Shown piece by piece: positions 52,074 to 63,926 of a DNA stretch of 64,000 nucleotides; within the stretch, counting starts at the first letter, position 1, and each line of letters starts with the position of its first letter. Origin of the DNA: Rhizobiaceae bacterium. GTDB taxonomy: Bacteria > Pseudomonadota > Alphaproteobacteria > Rhizobiales > Rhizobiaceae. Location of the stretch: NCBI GenBank assembly GCA_029233925.1, contig JARGOX010000023.1, forward strand, positions 37,427 to 101,426. Direction: 5' to 3'. The position numbers and the translations under genes are program-made. Below the pieces are notes generated by a model. That model saw only the letters and a list, made by a program, of their open reading frames with translations. It had not been told where the DNA came from and made no database searches.

Positions 52074-52724
52074 TCACAAGGATGCAAGAATATCCTCAAT
52101 CTGGGCCGTAACCTGGTCGATTTCGGCCATTCCATCGACGGGTCTCAGCAATCCCTTTGCATAGTAATAACCCAGCAAAGGAGACGTTTCCTTGTAGTAG
52201 GCCTGCAACCTGGTGAGAACCGTTTCCGGTTTATCATCAGGCCGCCTGGAAAATTCCGTAGAACCGCAATTATCGCAGACGCCCTCTACAGCCGGTTTGA
52301 GATTTTCATCATGATAGCCGGCACCGCATTTTGCGCAGGTATAACGACCACCGATACGACTTGCCAATATGGCGTCATCAACCCGAATCTCGATCACGCA
52401 GGACAGCGACATCTCCTTGGACGCCAGCATCGTGCTGGTCGCGTCGGCCTGTACCAATGTACGCGGATAACCATCCAGTATGAAACCGCGCTGGCAGTCC
52501 GGCTGATCCAGCCGCTCAGAGACAATCGCGTTGACAATGTCGTCAGACACCAGCTTGCCGGCATCCATCACAGCCTTGGCGCGCAGGCCGACCTCAGTAC
52601 CAGCTGCTACCGCAGAGCGCAGCATATCTCCCGTTGAAAGCTGAGGAATGCCATATCTCTCGACCAGACGATGGGCCTGGGTCCCCTTCCCCGCGCCCGG
52701 TGGTCCAAGCAGAATCAATCTCAT
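52074..52724 (-). CDS. adk: adenylate kinase (long form with Cys4 LID)
   Basis: 216 residues. The P-loop [33 protein letters not shown] and the LID are present. The LID has four cysteines in CAKCGAGYH and CDNCGSTEF, so it probably binds zinc, unlike the hydrogen-bonded LID of E. coli. It interconverts ATP, AMP and ADP. It overlaps secY by four bases (ATGA), the usual secY-adk pair of the spc operon. Confidence 0.96.
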   Translation of the reverse strand: MRLILLGPPGAGKGTQAHRLVERYGIPQLSTGDMLRSAVAAGTEVGLRAKAVMDAGKLVSDDIVNAIVSERLDQPDCQRGFILDGYPRTLVQADATSTMLASKEMSLSCVIEIRVDDAILASRIGGRYTCAKCGAGYHDENLKPAVEGVCDNCGSTEFSRRPDDKPETVLTRLQAYYKETSPLLGYYYAKGLLRPVDGMAEIDQVTAQIEDILASL

Positions 52725-54061
52725 CGGCCCCTCTTTCCTCCCCGAAGTTTTGACTTTTTGATCAGTCCTTCATATTGCTGCGCGATCAGGTGACCCTGGA
52801 TCTGTGCAACCGTATCCAGTGTAACACTGACAACAATCAGCAAGGATGTGCCACCCAGATAAAAGGGTATCCCCGTCTGAGCAATCAACACCTCAGGCAA
52901 CAGACACACAAAGACAAGGTATAGCGCACCGATGACGGTAATGCGCGTCAACACATAGTCTATATATTCGGCTGTCCTATCGCCTGGCCGTATGCCGGGA
53001 ATAAAGCCTCCATGGCTCTTCAGATTGTCGGCTGTATCCTTCGGATTGAAAACCACAGCGGTATAGAAGAATGCAAAGAAAGCAATCATCGAAGCATAGA
53101 AAACCATATAGAGCGGCTGGCCATGGCCAAGCGTGGCAAGAACCGTGGTCGCCCAGGGTGGCAGGTTGGTCGTTGCCGAGAACCCGGCCAGCGTGGCAGG
53201 CAGCAGCAACAAAGACGATGCAAAGATCGGCGGAATAACACCGGCTGTGTTCAGCTTGAGCGGCAGATGCGAGGCATCACCCTGGAACATGCGATTGCCG
53301 ACCTGTCGTTTGGGATATTGTATGAGCAGACGGCGTTGCGCCCGCTCCACAAAGACGATGAAGGCAATGACCGAAATGGCAATGACAATGACCAGGATGA
53401 TCAAACCGGTCGAAAGTGCGCCGGTCCGTCCGAGTTCCAGGGTTCCTGCAACCGCACTGGGAAGAGCAGCCACAATACCCGAGAAGATGATCAGGGAAAT
53501 ACCGTTACCAATACCGCGTGCCGTGATCTGTTCACCAAGCCACATCAGGAACATGGTACCGCCGACCAGCGTTACCACTGTCGAAATACGGAAAAACCAG
53601 CCCGGATCGGCAACAATACCATTGCCGGATTCCAGCCCGACGGAAATACCGTAGGCCTGCATGGTACCCAAAAGCACCGTGCCGTAGCGGGTATATTGGT
53701 TGATGACCTTGCGGCCCTGTTCGCCATCCTTTTTCAATTGTTCCAGCGTGGGAACAACCGAAGTCATCAGCTGCATGATAATGGATGCAGAGATGTAAGG
53801 CATAATGCCCAGTGCGAAGATCGCCATGCGCTCAACCGCACCGCCGGCAAACATGTTGAACAGCCCGAGGATACCACCACTTTGCTGTTGGAATGCCTGA
53901 GCAAATGCTTCCGGGTTCAGACCCGGGAGAGGAATATAGGTGCCTAGCCGATAGACCAAAAGCGCACCCAGGGTAAACCAGATGCGCTTTTTCAGATCTT
54001 CGGCCTTTGAAAAGGCTGAAAAGTTCAAATTTGATGCGAGTTGTTCGGCTGCAGATGCCAT
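52721..54061 (-). CDS. secY: Sec translocon channel subunit SecY
   Basis: 446 residues with ten membrane helices. [20 protein letters not shown] begins the first periplasmic part, [20 protein letters not shown] and [17 protein letters not shown] are the canonical helices 2-3, and [20 protein letters not shown] is the cytoplasmic loop for SecA and ribosome binding. The C-terminus is [15 protein letters not shown]. It is the main protein-export channel. The 212 bases between it and rplO contain only a hairpin. Confidence 0.98.
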   Translation of the reverse strand: MASAAEQLASNLNFSAFSKAEDLKKRIWFTLGALLVYRLGTYIPLPGLNPEAFAQAFQQQSGGILGLFNMFAGGAVERMAIFALGIMPYISASIIMQLMTSVVPTLEQLKKDGEQGRKVINQYTRYGTVLLGTMQAYGISVGLESGNGIVADPGWFFRISTVVTLVGGTMFLMWLGEQITARGIGNGISLIIFSGIVAALPSAVAGTLELGRTGALSTGLIILVIVIAISVIAFIVFVERAQRRLLIQYPKRQVGNRMFQGDASHLPLKLNTAGVIPPIFASSLLLLPATLAGFSATTNLPPWATTVLATLGHGQPLYMVFYASMIAFFAFFYTAVVFNPKDTADNLKSHGGFIPGIRPGDRTAEYIDYVLTRITVIGALYLVFVCLLPEVLIAQTGIPFYLGGTSLLIVVSVTLDTVAQIQGHLIAQQYEGLIKKSKLRGGKRGR

Positions 54062-54245
54062 ACGAATCTCCGCGAGACTTGTTACCTGGGTATCATGTCG
54101 ATGAAAACACCAACCCGGAATCAGTCACAATTGCTGTTCAAAAAGCGTCTTTAAAACACAATCTGTTGCTTTGGGTAAAGCCGCTCCCGTCATTCACTCC
54201 CTTTCGGGACCACAGTAACGTGTTATCCATATGGGAAGAAAGTAG

Positions 54246-54266
54246 CCTGTTGCAAATCACAACAGG
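54246..54266 (-). terminator. small hairpin after rplO
   Basis: CCTGTTG (54246-54252) pairs with CAACAGG (54260-54266), directly downstream of the rplO stop in transcription order. There is no T-run, so it may only adjust secY expression relative to the ribosomal proteins. Confidence 0.35.
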
Positions 54267-54273
54267 CCACAAT

Positions 54274-54762
54274 TTATTCAGAAGCTTCGGCTGCGACTGC
54301 CGCTGCACCGATCAGCTTGAGCGTGCCGCCGGCTTTTTCAACTTTTTCAATGGCCGATTTCGAAGCACCGGCAACTTCCAATGTCAGCTTTGACGTCAAT
54401 TCTCCATCGGACAGGATACGAACCCCGTCCTTGGGGCGACGAACAACGCCTGCTTCAACGAGAGCAGCAATATCGATGGCCTTTTTGGCATCAAGCTTTT
54501 TCGCGTCGATGGCCACCTGGATGCGGCCAACCGAAACGATGTTGAAGTCCTTGGAGAAAATGTTGGTGAATCCACGCTTGGGAAGACGACGGTAGATAGG
54601 CATTTGACCGCCCTCAAAACCGTTGATCGCTACACCCGAACGGGATTTCTGACCCTTGACGCCACGGCCACCAGTTTTGCCGGTACCGGAACCAATGCCC
54701 CGACCGACTCTCTTGCGGTCCTTGGACGCACCTTCATTGTCGCGAATATCATTCAGTTTCAT
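54274..54762 (-). CDS. rplO: 50S ribosomal protein L15
   Basis: 162 residues. [20 protein letters not shown] followed by [20 protein letters not shown] is the glycine-rich L15 N-terminus. [19 protein letters not shown] is the core. The tail is extended and Ala/Glu-rich ([11 protein letters not shown]). It is a late assembly protein of the 50S subunit. It starts 14 bases after rpmD. Confidence 0.97.
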   Translation of the reverse strand: MKLNDIRDNEGASKDRKRVGRGIGSGTGKTGGRGVKGQKSRSGVAINGFEGGQMPIYRRLPKRGFTNIFSKDFNIVSVGRIQVAIDAKKLDAKKAIDIAALVEAGVVRRPKDGVRILSDGELTSKLTLEVAGASKSAIEKVEKAGGTLKLIGAAAVAAEASE

Positions 54763-54776
54763 GATGTTTACTCCCC

Positions 54777-54977
54777 TCAGGCTTCGTCAACGACGCGCAC
54801 GAGGTGACTCACCTTGCGGATCATGCCGCGCACAGCTGGTGTATCTTCCAGAGTGCGCTGGCGGTGCATTTTATTCAGTCCCAGGCCAACCAGCGTCTGA
54901 CGCTGATCTGCCGGGCGGCGAATGGGGCTACCAATCTGTTCGACGGTAACTGTCTTGCCTGTTTTCTTGTCAGCCAT
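54777..54977 (-). CDS. rpmD: 50S ribosomal protein L30
   Basis: 66 residues from ATG 54977. The longer frame to 55010 lies in the rpsE-rpmD gap. [20 protein letters not shown] followed by [12 protein letters not shown] and [17 protein letters not shown] is the L30 fold. The usual 60-residue length is respected. Confidence 0.95.
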   Translation of the reverse strand: MADKKTGKTVTVEQIGSPIRRPADQRQTLVGLGLNKMHRQRTLEDTPAVRGMIRKVSHLVRVVDEA

Positions 54978-54990
54978 AACGTACCGTTTC

Positions 54991-55551
54991 CTATTCTTCG
55001 CTACCAACAATGGATGAGCGACGCGCCTGCAGTGTAGAGTATTTCATCCCACGCTGCGCTGCAATATCCTTCGGGTGCATCTGGTGCTGAAGCGCATCAA
55101 ATGTTGCACGAACCATGTTGTAAGGGTTGGAAGAACCTGTTGATTTCGCAACAACGTCCTGCATGCCGAGTGTTTCGAATACAGCACGCATCGGGCCACC
55201 AGCAATGATTCCGGTACCGGCTTTTGCCGAACGCAGCAAAACCTTGCCGGCGCCATGACGGCCATGCACATCGTGATGCAATGTACGACCGGAGCGCAGC
55301 GGTACGAAGATCATGCCGCGTTTGGCAGCTTCGGTCGCCTTGCGAATTGCTTCTGGCACTTCGCGAGCCTTACCGTGGCCAAAACCGACGCGACCCTTCT
55401 GGTCACCAACGACAACCAAAGCGGCAAAACCGAAGCGGCGGCCACCTTTGACAACCTTGGCAACGCGGTTGATATGGACGAGCTTGTCGACAAATTCGCT
55501 GTCACGCTCATCATCTCTACCGCGATTATCGCGGCGTGATTCTCTTGCCAT
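54991..55551 (-). CDS. rpsE: 30S ribosomal protein S5
   Basis: 186 residues. A charged N-terminus ([15 protein letters not shown]) typical of alphaproteobacteria precedes [20 protein letters not shown] and [20 protein letters not shown]. The C-domain contains [20 protein letters not shown]. It is involved in decoding accuracy and mRNA unwinding. Confidence 0.97.
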   Translation of the reverse strand: MARESRRDNRGRDDERDSEFVDKLVHINRVAKVVKGGRRFGFAALVVVGDQKGRVGFGHGKAREVPEAIRKATEAAKRGMIFVPLRSGRTLHHDVHGRHGAGKVLLRSAKAGTGIIAGGPMRAVFETLGMQDVVAKSTGSSNPYNMVRATFDALQHQMHPKDIAAQRGMKYSTLQARRSSIVGSEE

Positions 55552-55595
55552 TGTCCTTTTCCTTTTTTCTTTTACGGGTGCAACAGGCAGATTGA

Positions 55596-55958
55596 TTAAA
55601 AGGTTAAGCCGTTTTCGCGCGCAGCATCAGCCAACGCCTTGATACGGCCGTGAAAGATAAACGCTCCGCGATCAAAGACAACTTCCTTGACCCCGGCCTT
55701 CGATGCGCGTTCAGCAACCAGTTTCCCAACTGCCGCAGCCGCATCAATGTTCGCACCGGTTGCCAATGCCTTGCGCAGATCGGCATCCAGTGTCGATGCT
55801 GCTGCCAGGGTATTGCCGGCAACGTCATCGATTATCTGTGCATATATGTTCTTTGACGAACGGTGAACCGACAAACGCGGGCGACCGTTTGCGACTGCCT
55901 TGAGCTGTCGGCGAACACGCGCTGCACGATGCACAAGTACTTCTTTCCTGCTAGCCAT
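55596..55958 (-). CDS. rplR: 50S ribosomal protein L18
   Basis: 120 residues from ATG 55958, which restores the standard N-terminus ([20 protein letters not shown]). The frame to 56012 overlaps rpl[19 protein letters not shown] and [20 protein letters not shown] followed by ENGLTF are the 5S rRNA-binding hallmarks. Confidence 0.96.
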   Translation of the reverse strand: MASRKEVLVHRAARVRRQLKAVANGRPRLSVHRSSKNIYAQIIDDVAGNTLAAASTLDADLRKALATGANIDAAAAVGKLVAERASKAGVKEVVFDRGAFIFHGRIKALADAARENGLTF

Positions 55959-55968
55959 TGCGTGGTCC

Positions 55969-56502
55969 TTACTTCTTCTTGCCTTCTTTGCGGACAACCC
56001 GCTCTTCGGCATATTTCACACCCTTGCCCTTGTAGGGCTCAGGTTTGCGGAAACTACGAATTTCAGACGCAACCTGTCCAACACGCTGTTTGTCGATGCC
56101 CGTGATGACAATCTCTGTCGGTCGCGGACAAGCAAGCGTAATGCCTTCAGGTGCCTCATAAACCACGTCATGGCTGTAGCCAAGTGCGAGCTGCAGGTTA
56201 CTTCCCTGCATCGTTGCACGATAACCGACACCATTGATCTCCAGACGGCGTTCAAAACCGTTGGTAACACCACTGAGGATGTTTTCGATCATCGTGCGGC
56301 TCATGCCCCACTTCGAACGTGCGTCTTTCGACTGATCGACGGGAGTGACGACCAATTCGTTTTCTTCCAATTTCACCAGCACTTCGTCATTGACGACGTA
56401 ATGCAACTCACCCTTTGGTCCCTTTGCAGTGACCTTCTGTCCCTCAACCGAAGCAGTGACGCCTGCGGGAACTGAAACGGGCTTTTTACCGATACGAGAC
56501 AT
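55969..56502 (-). CDS. rplF: 50S ribosomal protein L6
   Basis: 177 residues. [20 protein letters not shown] is the standard start. [20 protein letters not shown] and the C-terminal [20 protein letters not shown] are the diagnostic L6 segments. It lies near the sarcin-ricin loop of the 50S subunit. Confidence 0.97.
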   Translation of the reverse strand: MSRIGKKPVSVPAGVTASVEGQKVTAKGPKGELHYVVNDEVLVKLEENELVVTPVDQSKDARSKWGMSRTMIENILSGVTNGFERRLEINGVGYRATMQGSNLQLALGYSHDVVYEAPEGITLACPRPTEIVITGIDKQRVGQVASEIRSFRKPEPYKGKGVKYAEERVVRKEGKKK

Positions 56503-56541
56503 TGTTCAAACCTGTCTGACCGTTATGGAGGTTCTGCCAGA

Positions 56542-56940
56542 TCAGAAGATCTGACAAAGAACCTCTCCACCAACATTCTGTTCGCGCGCCTCATGATCGG
56601 CCATCACACCCTTCGGAGTCGAAAGGATAGATATGCCGAGGCCGTTCGCGACCTGCGGAATGGACTTGACCGAGACATAAACCCGGCGGCCCGGTTTTGA
56701 TACGCGTGATATCTCTCTGATAACGGGCGCGCCTTCAAAATATTTCAGTTCAATATTGATCTCGGCCTTGCCGTTATCAAAATTGACTTCGGAATATCCC
56801 CGAATATATCCTTCAGACTGAAGGACATCGAGAACACGTGCGCGAAGCCTGGAAGCCGGTGTGGATACACTCGACTTGCGGCGGCCCGTTGCATTACGGA
56901 TTCGGGTGAGCATATCGCCCAGCGGATCAGTCATTGCCAT
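56542..56940 (-). CDS. rpsH: 30S ribosomal protein S8
   Basis: 132 residues. [20 protein letters not shown] and the C-terminal [20 protein letters not shown] followed by [11 protein letters not shown] are canonical. In E. coli S8 is the translational repressor of the spc operon. Whether this holds here is not visible. The start could also be the ATG at 56934. Confidence 0.97.
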   Translation of the reverse strand: MAMTDPLGDMLTRIRNATGRRKSSVSTPASRLRARVLDVLQSEGYIRGYSEVNFDNGKAEINIELKYFEGAPVIREISRVSKPGRRVYVSVKSIPQVANGLGISILSTPKGVMADHEAREQNVGGEVLCQIF

Positions 56941-56952
56941 ATACCCGTCTCC

Positions 56953-57258
56953 TTACCAGCTGGACTTGACGATGCCCGGTATCTTGCCGTGTGAACCAAG
57001 TTCACGCAGAGCGATACGGGACATTCTCATTTTGCGATAATATGCACGTGGGCGACCTGACAATTCGCAACGATTGCGAATACGTGTCTTTGATCCGTCA
57101 CGAGGCAACTCAGCGAGTTTGAGCGTTGCTTTAAACCGCTCCTCGATCGGCGCTTCCTGATTCATGATGATAGCCTTGAGTGCAGCACGCTTTGGTGCAT
57201 CCTGCGCTACAGTGCGGCGACGACGTTTATTCTTTTCGACTGCGCTAACCTTAGCCAT
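56953..57258 (-). CDS. rpsN: 30S ribosomal protein S14
   Basis: 101 residues from ATG 57258. The frame extends to 57378 inside rplE. It is the long, zinc-free form: [20 protein letters not shown] has a single Cys, and no CxxC pair is present. [20 protein letters not shown] is the usual alphaproteobacterial start. Confidence 0.96.
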   Translation of the reverse strand: MAKVSAVEKNKRRRRTVAQDAPKRAALKAIIMNQEAPIEERFKATLKLAELPRDGSKTRIRNRCELSGRPRAYYRKMRMSRIALRELGSHGKIPGIVKSSW

Positions 57259-57284
57259 GCCAAATATCCTCTTTACGCTTGCCG

Positions 57285-57842
57285 TTACTGCCGAAACGGG
57301 AAGTTGAACTCTGCAAGCAGAGCCCGCGCTTCGTCGTCCGATTTCGCAGTCGTACAAACGATGATATCCATGCCCCACATCTGATCAACTTTATCGTAAT
57401 TGATCTCAGGGAACACAATGTGTTCTTTGATGCCCATGGCAAAATTGCCCTGTCCATCGAAGCTTTTGGGGTTCAACCCGCGAAAGTCACGAACCCGTGG
57501 CAATGCGATATTGACCAGTCGATCCATGAATTCATACATGCGTACGCCGCGCAAAGTCACCTTTGCACCAATTGGCATACCTTCACGAACCTTGAAACCG
57601 GCAATTGACTTGCTTGCACGTGTGATAATCGGCTTCTGGCCGGCAATTGCTGCCAGGTCTGCAGCCGCAATCGCAGGTTTCTTTGAATCCGCTGTGGATT
57701 CGCCAACACCCATATTCAGTACAATCTTGTCAACACGCGGGATCTGCATGACATTGCCGTAGGAGAACTTCTCCTGCATGGCAGTGCGAATGCGCTCGCC
57801 GTATTCTGTCTTGAGCCGTGGCTCGTATTTTGCCTCAGCCAT
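57285..57842 (-). CDS. rplE: 50S ribosomal protein L5
   Basis: 185 residues. [20 protein letters not shown] and [20 protein letters not shown] are diagnostic. [20 protein letters not shown] and [20 protein letters not shown] end the protein. L5 contacts 5S rRNA and the P-site tRNA. It overlaps rplX by eight bases. Confidence 0.97.
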   Translation of the reverse strand: MAEAKYEPRLKTEYGERIRTAMQEKFSYGNVMQIPRVDKIVLNMGVGESTADSKKPAIAAADLAAIAGQKPIITRASKSIAGFKVREGMPIGAKVTLRGVRMYEFMDRLVNIALPRVRDFRGLNPKSFDGQGNFAMGIKEHIVFPEINYDKVDQMWGMDIIVCTTAKSDDEARALLAEFNFPFRQ

Positions 57843-58146
57843 TGATCAGGTCTCCTGAGCGCTTTGCAATGCGTACTTTTGTGCCATCTTCATTGACCTT
57901 GATACCCACGCGGGTCGGCTTGCCGTCTGAATCGGCGATAGCCAGGTTTGAAATGTGCACTGACGCTTCCTTGTTGATAATGCCAGCCTGCTCGGTCTGG
58001 GTCTGACGCTGATGGCGCTTGACCAGATTGATCCCGCGGACCAGGGCCCGGTTCTCTTTTGGCATTACCTGAATGACTTCACCAGTACGACCCTTGTCCT
58101 TACCGGTGAGTACAACGACACTGTCGCCTTTACGGATTTTCTGCAT
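57835..58146 (-). CDS. rplX: 50S ribosomal protein L24
   Basis: 103 residues. The KOW motif is [20 protein letters not shown] followed by EVIQVMPKE, and the later [20 protein letters not shown] is typical. It initiates 50S assembly. Confidence 0.97.
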   Translation of the reverse strand: MQKIRKGDSVVVLTGKDKGRTGEVIQVMPKENRALVRGINLVKRHQRQTQTEQAGIINKEASVHISNLAIADSDGKPTRVGIKVNEDGTKVRIAKRSGDLING

Positions 58147-58156
58147 CGTATTCTCC

Positions 58157-58525
58157 TTACAGAACTTCCGGCGCCAGCGAAATAATCTTCATATGGTTCT
58201 TGGCGCGAAGTTCGCGTGGAACCGGTCCGAAAATACGGGTGCCGATCGGATCTTTCTTATTGTCGATCAGAACTGCTGCATTGTTGTCAAAACGAATGAC
58301 ACTGCCATCAGCCCGGCGAATATCTTTGGCCGTACGTACGACCACCGCCTTCATGACGTCACCTTTTTTAACACGGCCGCGCGGAATGGCTTCCTTGATG
58401 GAGACGACGATAATGTCTCCAACGGATGCATATTTCCGCTTCGAGCCGCCCAGCACCTTGATGCACATGACACGACGGGCACCGGAATTATCGGCAACGT
58501 CGAGGTTTGTTTGCATCTGAATCAT
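58157..58525 (-). CDS. rplN: 50S ribosomal protein L14
   Basis: 122 residues. [20 protein letters not shown] is universal for L14. [20 protein letters not shown] and [20 protein letters not shown] followed by EVL close it. It forms part of the subunit interface. The 81-base gap to rpsQ contains no gene. Confidence 0.98.
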   Translation of the reverse strand: MIQMQTNLDVADNSGARRVMCIKVLGGSKRKYASVGDIIVVSIKEAIPRGRVKKGDVMKAVVVRTAKDIRRADGSVIRFDNNAAVLIDNKKDPIGTRIFGPVPRELRAKNHMKIISLAPEVL

Positions 58526-58606
58526 GTCAGACCGCCTTTTTAAGCTAAACCGAGGCTCCTGTTGTAGGCCCCGGCGGTTTTATTTCGTTTACAGATTGCT
58601 ATAAGA

Positions 58607-58837
58607 CTATTCGGTAACAACCGTCCAGCACTTGTCTTTGGAGATCGGCGCACATTCCTGAATGGAAACTGAATCGCCGGTCTTCTTTTGATTTAACTCG
58701 TCATGCGCTTTGTAGTTCTTCGAACGGCGCACAGTCTTCCTTAACATTGGATGGGCAAATCGGCGCTCGACTTTGACAACAATAGTCTTGTCACTTTTGT
58801 CGCTGACGACGGTGCCCTGCAGAATGCGTTTTGGCAT
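58607..58837 (-). CDS. rpsQ: 30S ribosomal protein S17
   Basis: 76 residues. [20 protein letters not shown] and [19 protein letters not shown] are the OB-fold core of S17, a primary 16S rRNA-binding protein. Confidence 0.97.
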   Translation of the reverse strand: MPKRILQGTVVSDKSDKTIVVKVERRFAHPMLRKTVRRSKNYKAHDELNQKKTGDSVSIQECAPISKDKCWTVVTE

Positions 58838-58848
58838 TTTTTTGGTCC

Positions 58849-59049
58849 TTAGGCCTTGGCTTCTGCCGCCTTCTGGCGGGCTATTGTCTTGACGCGTGCA
58901 ATGTCACGACGAACTTCCTTGACGCGTGATGTCTTCTCAAGCTGTCCGGTTGCCTTCTGAAAACGCAGGTTAAACTGCTCTTTCTTCAATTTGGCAAGTT
59001 CATCGCCGAGCAGGTCAACGCTCATGGCACGAATATCTACGGCTTTCAT
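58849..59049 (-). CDS. rpmC: 50S ribosomal protein L29
   Basis: 66 residues from ATG 59049. The longer frame to 59262 is inside rplP. Two helices, [20 protein letters not shown] and [20 protein letters not shown], form the L29 hairpin at the tunnel exit, where signal recognition particle and trigger factor dock. Confidence 0.96.
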   Translation of the reverse strand: MKAVDIRAMSVDLLGDELAKLKKEQFNLRFQKATGQLEKTSRVKEVRRDIARVKTIARQKAAEAKA

Positions 59050-59059
59050 GGTTGTCTTC

Positions 59060-59473
59060 CTACTCTGCAATACGTTGAACGAAGCGCGTCTTGACCGAAA
59101 GCTTGGCAGCTCCGAGACGCAATGCTTCGCGCGCTGTTTCTTCATTGACGCCGTCAATTTCAAACATGATACGGCCAGGTTTGACCTTACATGCCCAATA
59201 ATCAACAGATCCCTTACCCTTACCCATACGAACTTCCGTCGGCTTTGATGTGACCGGAACATCTGGGAAGATGCGGATCCATACGCGACCGGCGCGTTTC
59301 ATATGACGGGTGATCGCACGGCGAGCTGCCTCGATCTGACGGGCATTCACCCGATCAGGCTCCTGTGCTTTCAGACCGAATGCGCCGAAAGTCAGCGCAG
59401 TACCACCAGGTGCAACACCTTTGATACGTCCTTTGTGCTGCTTGCGGTACTTTGTGCGCTTTGGCTGCAACAT
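59060..59473 (-). CDS. rplP: 50S ribosomal protein L16
   Basis: 137 residues. [40 protein letters not shown] and [20 protein letters not shown] are the universal signatures. It supports the A-site tRNA and the peptidyl transferase centre. Confidence 0.98.
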   Translation of the reverse strand: MLQPKRTKYRKQHKGRIKGVAPGGTALTFGAFGLKAQEPDRVNARQIEAARRAITRHMKRAGRVWIRIFPDVPVTSKPTEVRMGKGKGSVDYWACKVKPGRIMFEIDGVNEETAREALRLGAAKLSVKTRFVQRIAE

Positions 59474-59509
59474 TATACTATTCTCCGAACTGACTTGCCG
59501 CGCGGATTA

Positions 59510-60217
59510 CTACGCGTTTTCGCGGCGGCGGTTACTGCTGCCCTTGTTGTCACTTTCCGTAGCACGGCGCTCGGAAGCCATTGGATCATGTTCAAGAATT
59601 TCGCCCTTGAAGATCCAGACCTTGATGCCGCATACGCCGTAGGCAGTATGAGCGTCAGCGACGCCATAATCGATATCTGCACGCAATGTGTGAAGCGGCA
59701 CGCGACCTTCGCGATACCATTCCGTACGTGCGATTTCGGCACCGCCCAAACGACCACCACAGGTGATACGAATACCTTCAGCACCCAAACGCATCGCCGA
59801 CTGAACTGCGCGCTTCATGGCGCGTCTGAACGCCACGCGGCGCTCCAGCTGCTGGGCAATGGACTGGGCCACGAGGGTCGCATCAACTTCCGGCTTGCGC
59901 ACTTCAACAATATTGAGGTGCGTTTCCGAATTGGTCATACGCGACAGCTTCTGACGCAACTTTTCAATATCCGCACCCTTTTTGCCGATGATCAGGCCAG
60001 GACGGGCGGAATGAATGGACACGCGACACTTCTTGTGCGGACGCTCGATGACAACCTTGGAAATCGCAGCCTGCTTCAATTCCTTGAGCAGGTATTCACG
60101 AATCTTCAGGTCTTCCTGAAGCAGATTGCCATATTCGCCTTTTTCAGCGTACCAGCGTGAATCCCAGGTGCGATTGATGCCGAGACGCAGACTGATTGGA
60201 TTAATCTTCTGACCCAT
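59510..60217 (-). CDS. rpsC: 30S ribosomal protein S3
   Basis: 235 residues. [20 protein letters not shown], the KH-domain loop [20 protein letters not shown] and the C-terminal [20 protein letters not shown] followed by GEILEHD are standard. It forms the mRNA entry helicase with S4 and S5. It shares one base with the rplV stop. Confidence 0.98.
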   Translation of the reverse strand: MGQKINPISLRLGINRTWDSRWYAEKGEYGNLLQEDLKIREYLLKELKQAAISKVVIERPHKKCRVSIHSARPGLIIGKKGADIEKLRQKLSRMTNSETHLNIVEVRKPEVDATLVAQSIAQQLERRVAFRRAMKRAVQSAMRLGAEGIRITCGGRLGGAEIARTEWYREGRVPLHTLRADIDYGVADAHTAYGVCGIKVWIFKGEILEHDPMASERRATESDNKGSSNRRRENA

Positions 60218-60606
60218 TACGCGGCCTCCTCTGTTTCCGTGACTTCACGCACGACGATTGTCAGATGAGAGAACGGCTTTTCAATCCGCGAAGCGCGACC
60301 GCGACCGCGGGCACGAAAACGCTTCATCACTACCGACTTGCCGACGTAGGCTTCAGCAACAATCAAAGTGTCGACGTCGAGATCATGGTTGTTCTCGGCA
60401 TTGGCAATTGCGGATTCCAGCGTCTTCTTGACTGTCTCCGAAATACGCTTGCGCGAAAACGTCAGATCCGCCAGAGCGCTCTCTACTTTTTTGCCACGGA
60501 TCATTGCCGCTACGAGATTGAGCTTCTGCGGGCTGACACGGAGTGTACGGGCAACTGCTCTTGCCTCGTTATCCTTGAGCCTGCGCTCGGCCTTGGCCTT
60601 GCCCAT
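60217..60606 (-). CDS. rplV: 50S ribosomal protein L22
   Basis: 129 residues. [20 protein letters not shown] and the tunnel loop [20 protein letters not shown] identify L22, whose beta hairpin lines the peptide exit tunnel. Confidence 0.97.
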   Translation of the reverse strand: MGKAKAERRLKDNEARAVARTLRVSPQKLNLVAAMIRGKKVESALADLTFSRKRISETVKKTLESAIANAENNHDLDVDTLIVAEAYVGKSVVMKRFRARGRGRASRIEKPFSHLTIVVREVTETEEAA

Positions 60607-60608
60607 TG

Positions 60609-60887
60609 CTACTTCCTCTTCGCTTTCTTATCCGCGCCGTGGCCGTAATAGGTCCGGGTCGGGGAAAATTCACCCAATTTCTGACCAACCATGTCTTCCG
60701 ACACGTTGACGGGAATATGTTTGTTTCCGTTATAGACGCCGAAAGTCATACCGACGAACTGAGGCAAAATCGTAGAGCGACGGCTCCACGTTTTAATCAC
60801 TTCGTTACGGCCGCTTTCACGCACCTTCTCAGCTTTCTTGAGAAGATAGCCGTCAACAAACGGACCTTTCCATACTGAACGAGCCAC
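60609..60887 (-). CDS. rpsS: 30S ribosomal protein S19
   Basis: 92 residues. [40 protein letters not shown] and [20 protein letters not shown] are canonical. It forms a complex with S13 in the 30S head. Confidence 0.98.
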   Translation of the reverse strand: MARSVWKGPFVDGYLLKKAEKVRESGRNEVIKTWSRRSTILPQFVGMTFGVYNGNKHIPVNVSEDMVGQKLGEFSPTRTYYGHGADKKAKRK

Positions 60888-60902
60888 TTGAGACTTCCTC
60901 TC

Positions 60903-61739
<837 letters not shown>

Positions 61740-61768
61740 CTGTCTTCTTCTTTCCTCTGAACTAGCCG

Positions 61769-62062
61769 TTAAAGACCGGTTGTCACGTCAACGGATTCAC
61801 CGTCAACAAGTGTTACAATCGCCTTTTTAACGTCATTCTGCTTACCAATAGTGCCACGAAACCGTTTCACTTTACCCTTGCGAACCAGGGTATTGACAGC
61901 TTTGACTTTCACCCCGAACAAAGCTTCAACTGCCGCTTTGATTTCGGACTTGGACGCTGTCTTGGCGACATTGAAAACAACCTTGTTCTGTTCAGAAACC
62001 AGCGTTGCTTTTTCAGTGATCACCGGTGAGGTGATTACATCATAGTGGCGAAGATCCGTCAT
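61769..62062 (-). CDS. rplW: 50S ribosomal protein L23
   Basis: 97 residues. [20 protein letters not shown] followed by [20 protein letters not shown] and [20 protein letters not shown]. It is the docking site for trigger factor and signal recognition particle. It overlaps rplD by four bases. Confidence 0.97.
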   Translation of the reverse strand: MTDLRHYDVITSPVITEKATLVSEQNKVVFNVAKTASKSEIKAAVEALFGVKVKAVNTLVRKGKVKRFRGTIGKQNDVKKAIVTLVDGESVDVTTGL

Positions 62063-62679
62063 TTGAACCGCTCCTCAAGAGCTTCGACAGCAGCTTTGGA
62101 AAGAACGAGCTTTCCGCGGCGCAAGATGTCGTAAACATTAATGCCCTGAACCGGCAGGACATCCACATTGGGAATGTTCTGCGCAGCGAGCTTGAAATTG
62201 TTGTCCAGTTCAGCACCACCAATGAACAAGGCATTGGACAGGCCCAACTTATCCAGCGAACCGGTCAGCATCTTTGTCTTCGCTTCCTTGGAAGCGAGAT
62301 CATCGATAATGATCAGACTGTCATCGCGCAACTTGGAAGAAAGCGCATGACGCAATGCCAATGCTCTGACCTTCTTGGGCAGGTCATGTTCATGACTGCG
62401 CACAACCGGCCCATGAGCTTTACCACCACCACGGAACTGAGGTGCACGTGCAGACGAGTGACGTGCGCGACCTGTGCCCTTCTGGCGGAACATCTTGGCG
62501 CCGGTTCTGGAAATTTCCGACCGACCCTTGGTTTTATGCGTACCCTGACGCTTGCGGGCAAGCTGCCAGCGAACCATACGCTGAAGGATATCATCACGCG
62601 GCTCAAGACCGAACACACTGTCAGACAGCGATACCTTGCCTGCGTCCTTACCTTCGAGGGTTGTTACCTTAAGATCCAT
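62059..62679 (-). CDS. rplD: 50S ribosomal protein L4
   Basis: 206 residues. The extended loop [20 protein letters not shown] followed by [20 protein letters not shown] is universal in L4, which reaches into the exit tunnel. In E. coli it represses the S10 operon. No leader structure supporting that was identified here. Confidence 0.97.
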   Translation of the reverse strand: MDLKVTTLEGKDAGKVSLSDSVFGLEPRDDILQRMVRWQLARKRQGTHKTKGRSEISRTGAKMFRQKGTGRARHSSARAPQFRGGGKAHGPVVRSHEHDLPKKVRALALRHALSSKLRDDSLIIIDDLASKEAKTKMLTGSLDKLGLSNALFIGGAELDNNFKLAAQNIPNVDVLPVQGINVYDILRRGKLVLSKAAVEALEERFK

Positions 62680-63404
62680 TATTCGGCTCCCTCACCGACG
62701 TGTTCAGCCGGCGCACTCGCAGCGGCCACTGAAGCGCGCAAACCAGCAGGCTTTGGCGCATTATCAGGAACGGAAACCTTGATCGCGTCCTTGACAGTGA
62801 TCCAGGAACCCTTGGAACCGGGTACTGCACCCTTGACCAGGATCAATCCACGATCATCGTCGGTTGTCACGATTTCAAGGTTCTGGGTCGTGATACGGGT
62901 GCTACCCATATGACCAGCCATTCTCTTACCCTTGAAGACCTTGCCAGGATCCTGACACTGACCGGTGGAACCATGCGAACGGTGAGATACCGAAACACCA
63001 TGCGTTGCACGCAGGCCTCTGAAATTGTGTCGCTTCATCGCACCGGCAAAACCTTTACCGACCGATGTACCCGTCACATCTACACGCTGACCAGCTACGA
63101 AATGACCCGGAATGATCTCCGAACCAACTTCAAGCATATTGTCAGCAGTAACACGGAACTCGGCAACTTTTGCCTTTGGCTCCACATTTGCAGCTGCAAA
63201 ATGTCCACGCATCGGCTTCGTCGTGTTCTTGGCCTTGGCAATGCCAACGCCCAACTGAACCGCAGTATAACCATTTTTGTCTTCTGTACGTTGGGCAACG
63301 ACCTGACAATTCTGGAGACGTAAAACTGTCACCGGAACATGCTCACCAGCGTCGTTGTAGACGCGGGTCATTCCCACTTTCTGTGCTATAACACCTGAAC
63401 GCAT
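62679..63404 (-). CDS. rplC: 50S ribosomal protein L3
   Basis: 241 residues. [40 protein letters not shown] followed by [20 protein letters not shown] and [11 protein letters not shown] are diagnostic. A Pro/Ala-rich C-terminal extension ([14 protein letters not shown]) is longer than in E. coli, as in many alphaproteobacteria. Confidence 0.97.
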   Translation of the reverse strand: MRSGVIAQKVGMTRVYNDAGEHVPVTVLRLQNCQVVAQRTEDKNGYTAVQLGVGIAKAKNTTKPMRGHFAAANVEPKAKVAEFRVTADNMLEVGSEIIPGHFVAGQRVDVTGTSVGKGFAGAMKRHNFRGLRATHGVSVSHRSHGSTGQCQDPGKVFKGKRMAGHMGSTRITTQNLEIVTTDDDRGLILVKGAVPGSKGSWITVKDAIKVSVPDNAPKPAGLRASVAAASAPAEHVGEGAE

Positions 63405-63487
63405 TGGTTCGTCCTTGTCGTAAATTGGGTCTGGTCTCGTGCAAAATTCCGTATCGGATTATCGCAACCAGTCCCAGAGACCGCTCG

Positions 63488-63796
63488 TTAAAGCTTGATT
63501 TCTACATCCACACCGGCAGCAAGATCGAGCTTCATCAGCGCATCGACTGTCTGTGGTGTAGGGTCAACAATATCGAGAAGACGCTTGTGCGTCCGAATCT
63601 CGAACTGTTCACGGCTTTTCTTGTCGATGTGCGGCGACCTGTTTACCGTAAATTTCTCAATCCGCGTTGGAAGCGGAATTGGTCCTCGCACACTCGCACC
63701 CGTGCGCTTGGCCGTCGACACGATTTCACGCGTGGAGGCATCGAGAATCCGATGATCAAACGCCTTGAGGCGGATACGGATATTCTGGCCGTTCAT
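63488..63796 (-). CDS. rpsJ: 30S ribosomal protein S10
   Basis: 102 residues from ATG 63796. The frame to 63817 adds seven residues not found in the family. [40 protein letters not shown] and [20 protein letters not shown] are standard. It is the first gene of the S10 operon. It also acts as NusE in antitermination in studied bacteria. Confidence 0.97.
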   Translation of the reverse strand: MNGQNIRIRLKAFDHRILDASTREIVSTAKRTGASVRGPIPLPTRIEKFTVNRSPHIDKKSREQFEIRTHKRLLDIVDPTPQTVDALMKLDLAAGVDVEIKL

Positions 63797-63888
63797 TCGA
63801 CTTATCCTTAGTTTCAAGACTGAAGGGACGTGCCCAGGTAATCAGTCCAATTTACGTTTTGGTTGCGGTTGTTTCCGCAGGTTTTGCA

Positions 63889-63914
63889 GGACGCGCCGAT
63901 CTGGCGGCGCGTCC
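63889..63914 (-). terminator. 10-bp hairpin between tuf and rpsJ
   Basis: GGACGCGCCG (63889-63898) pairs exactly with CGGCGCGTCC (63905-63914) around a six-base loop, 13 bases after the tuf stop. There is no T-run on the minus strand, so partial read-through from tuf into the S10 operon is likely. Confidence 0.5.
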
Positions 63915-63926
63915 CAGACATTCTTA

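Noticed and set aside
53012..53947. 311-residue plus-strand ORF antisense to secY
   Set aside because: Low-complexity polar peptide opposite a highly conserved gene. It is a shadow frame.
59303..60160. 285-residue plus-strand ORF antisense to rpsC and rplP
   Set aside because: Opposite strand of ribosomal genes, no domain and no ribosome site.
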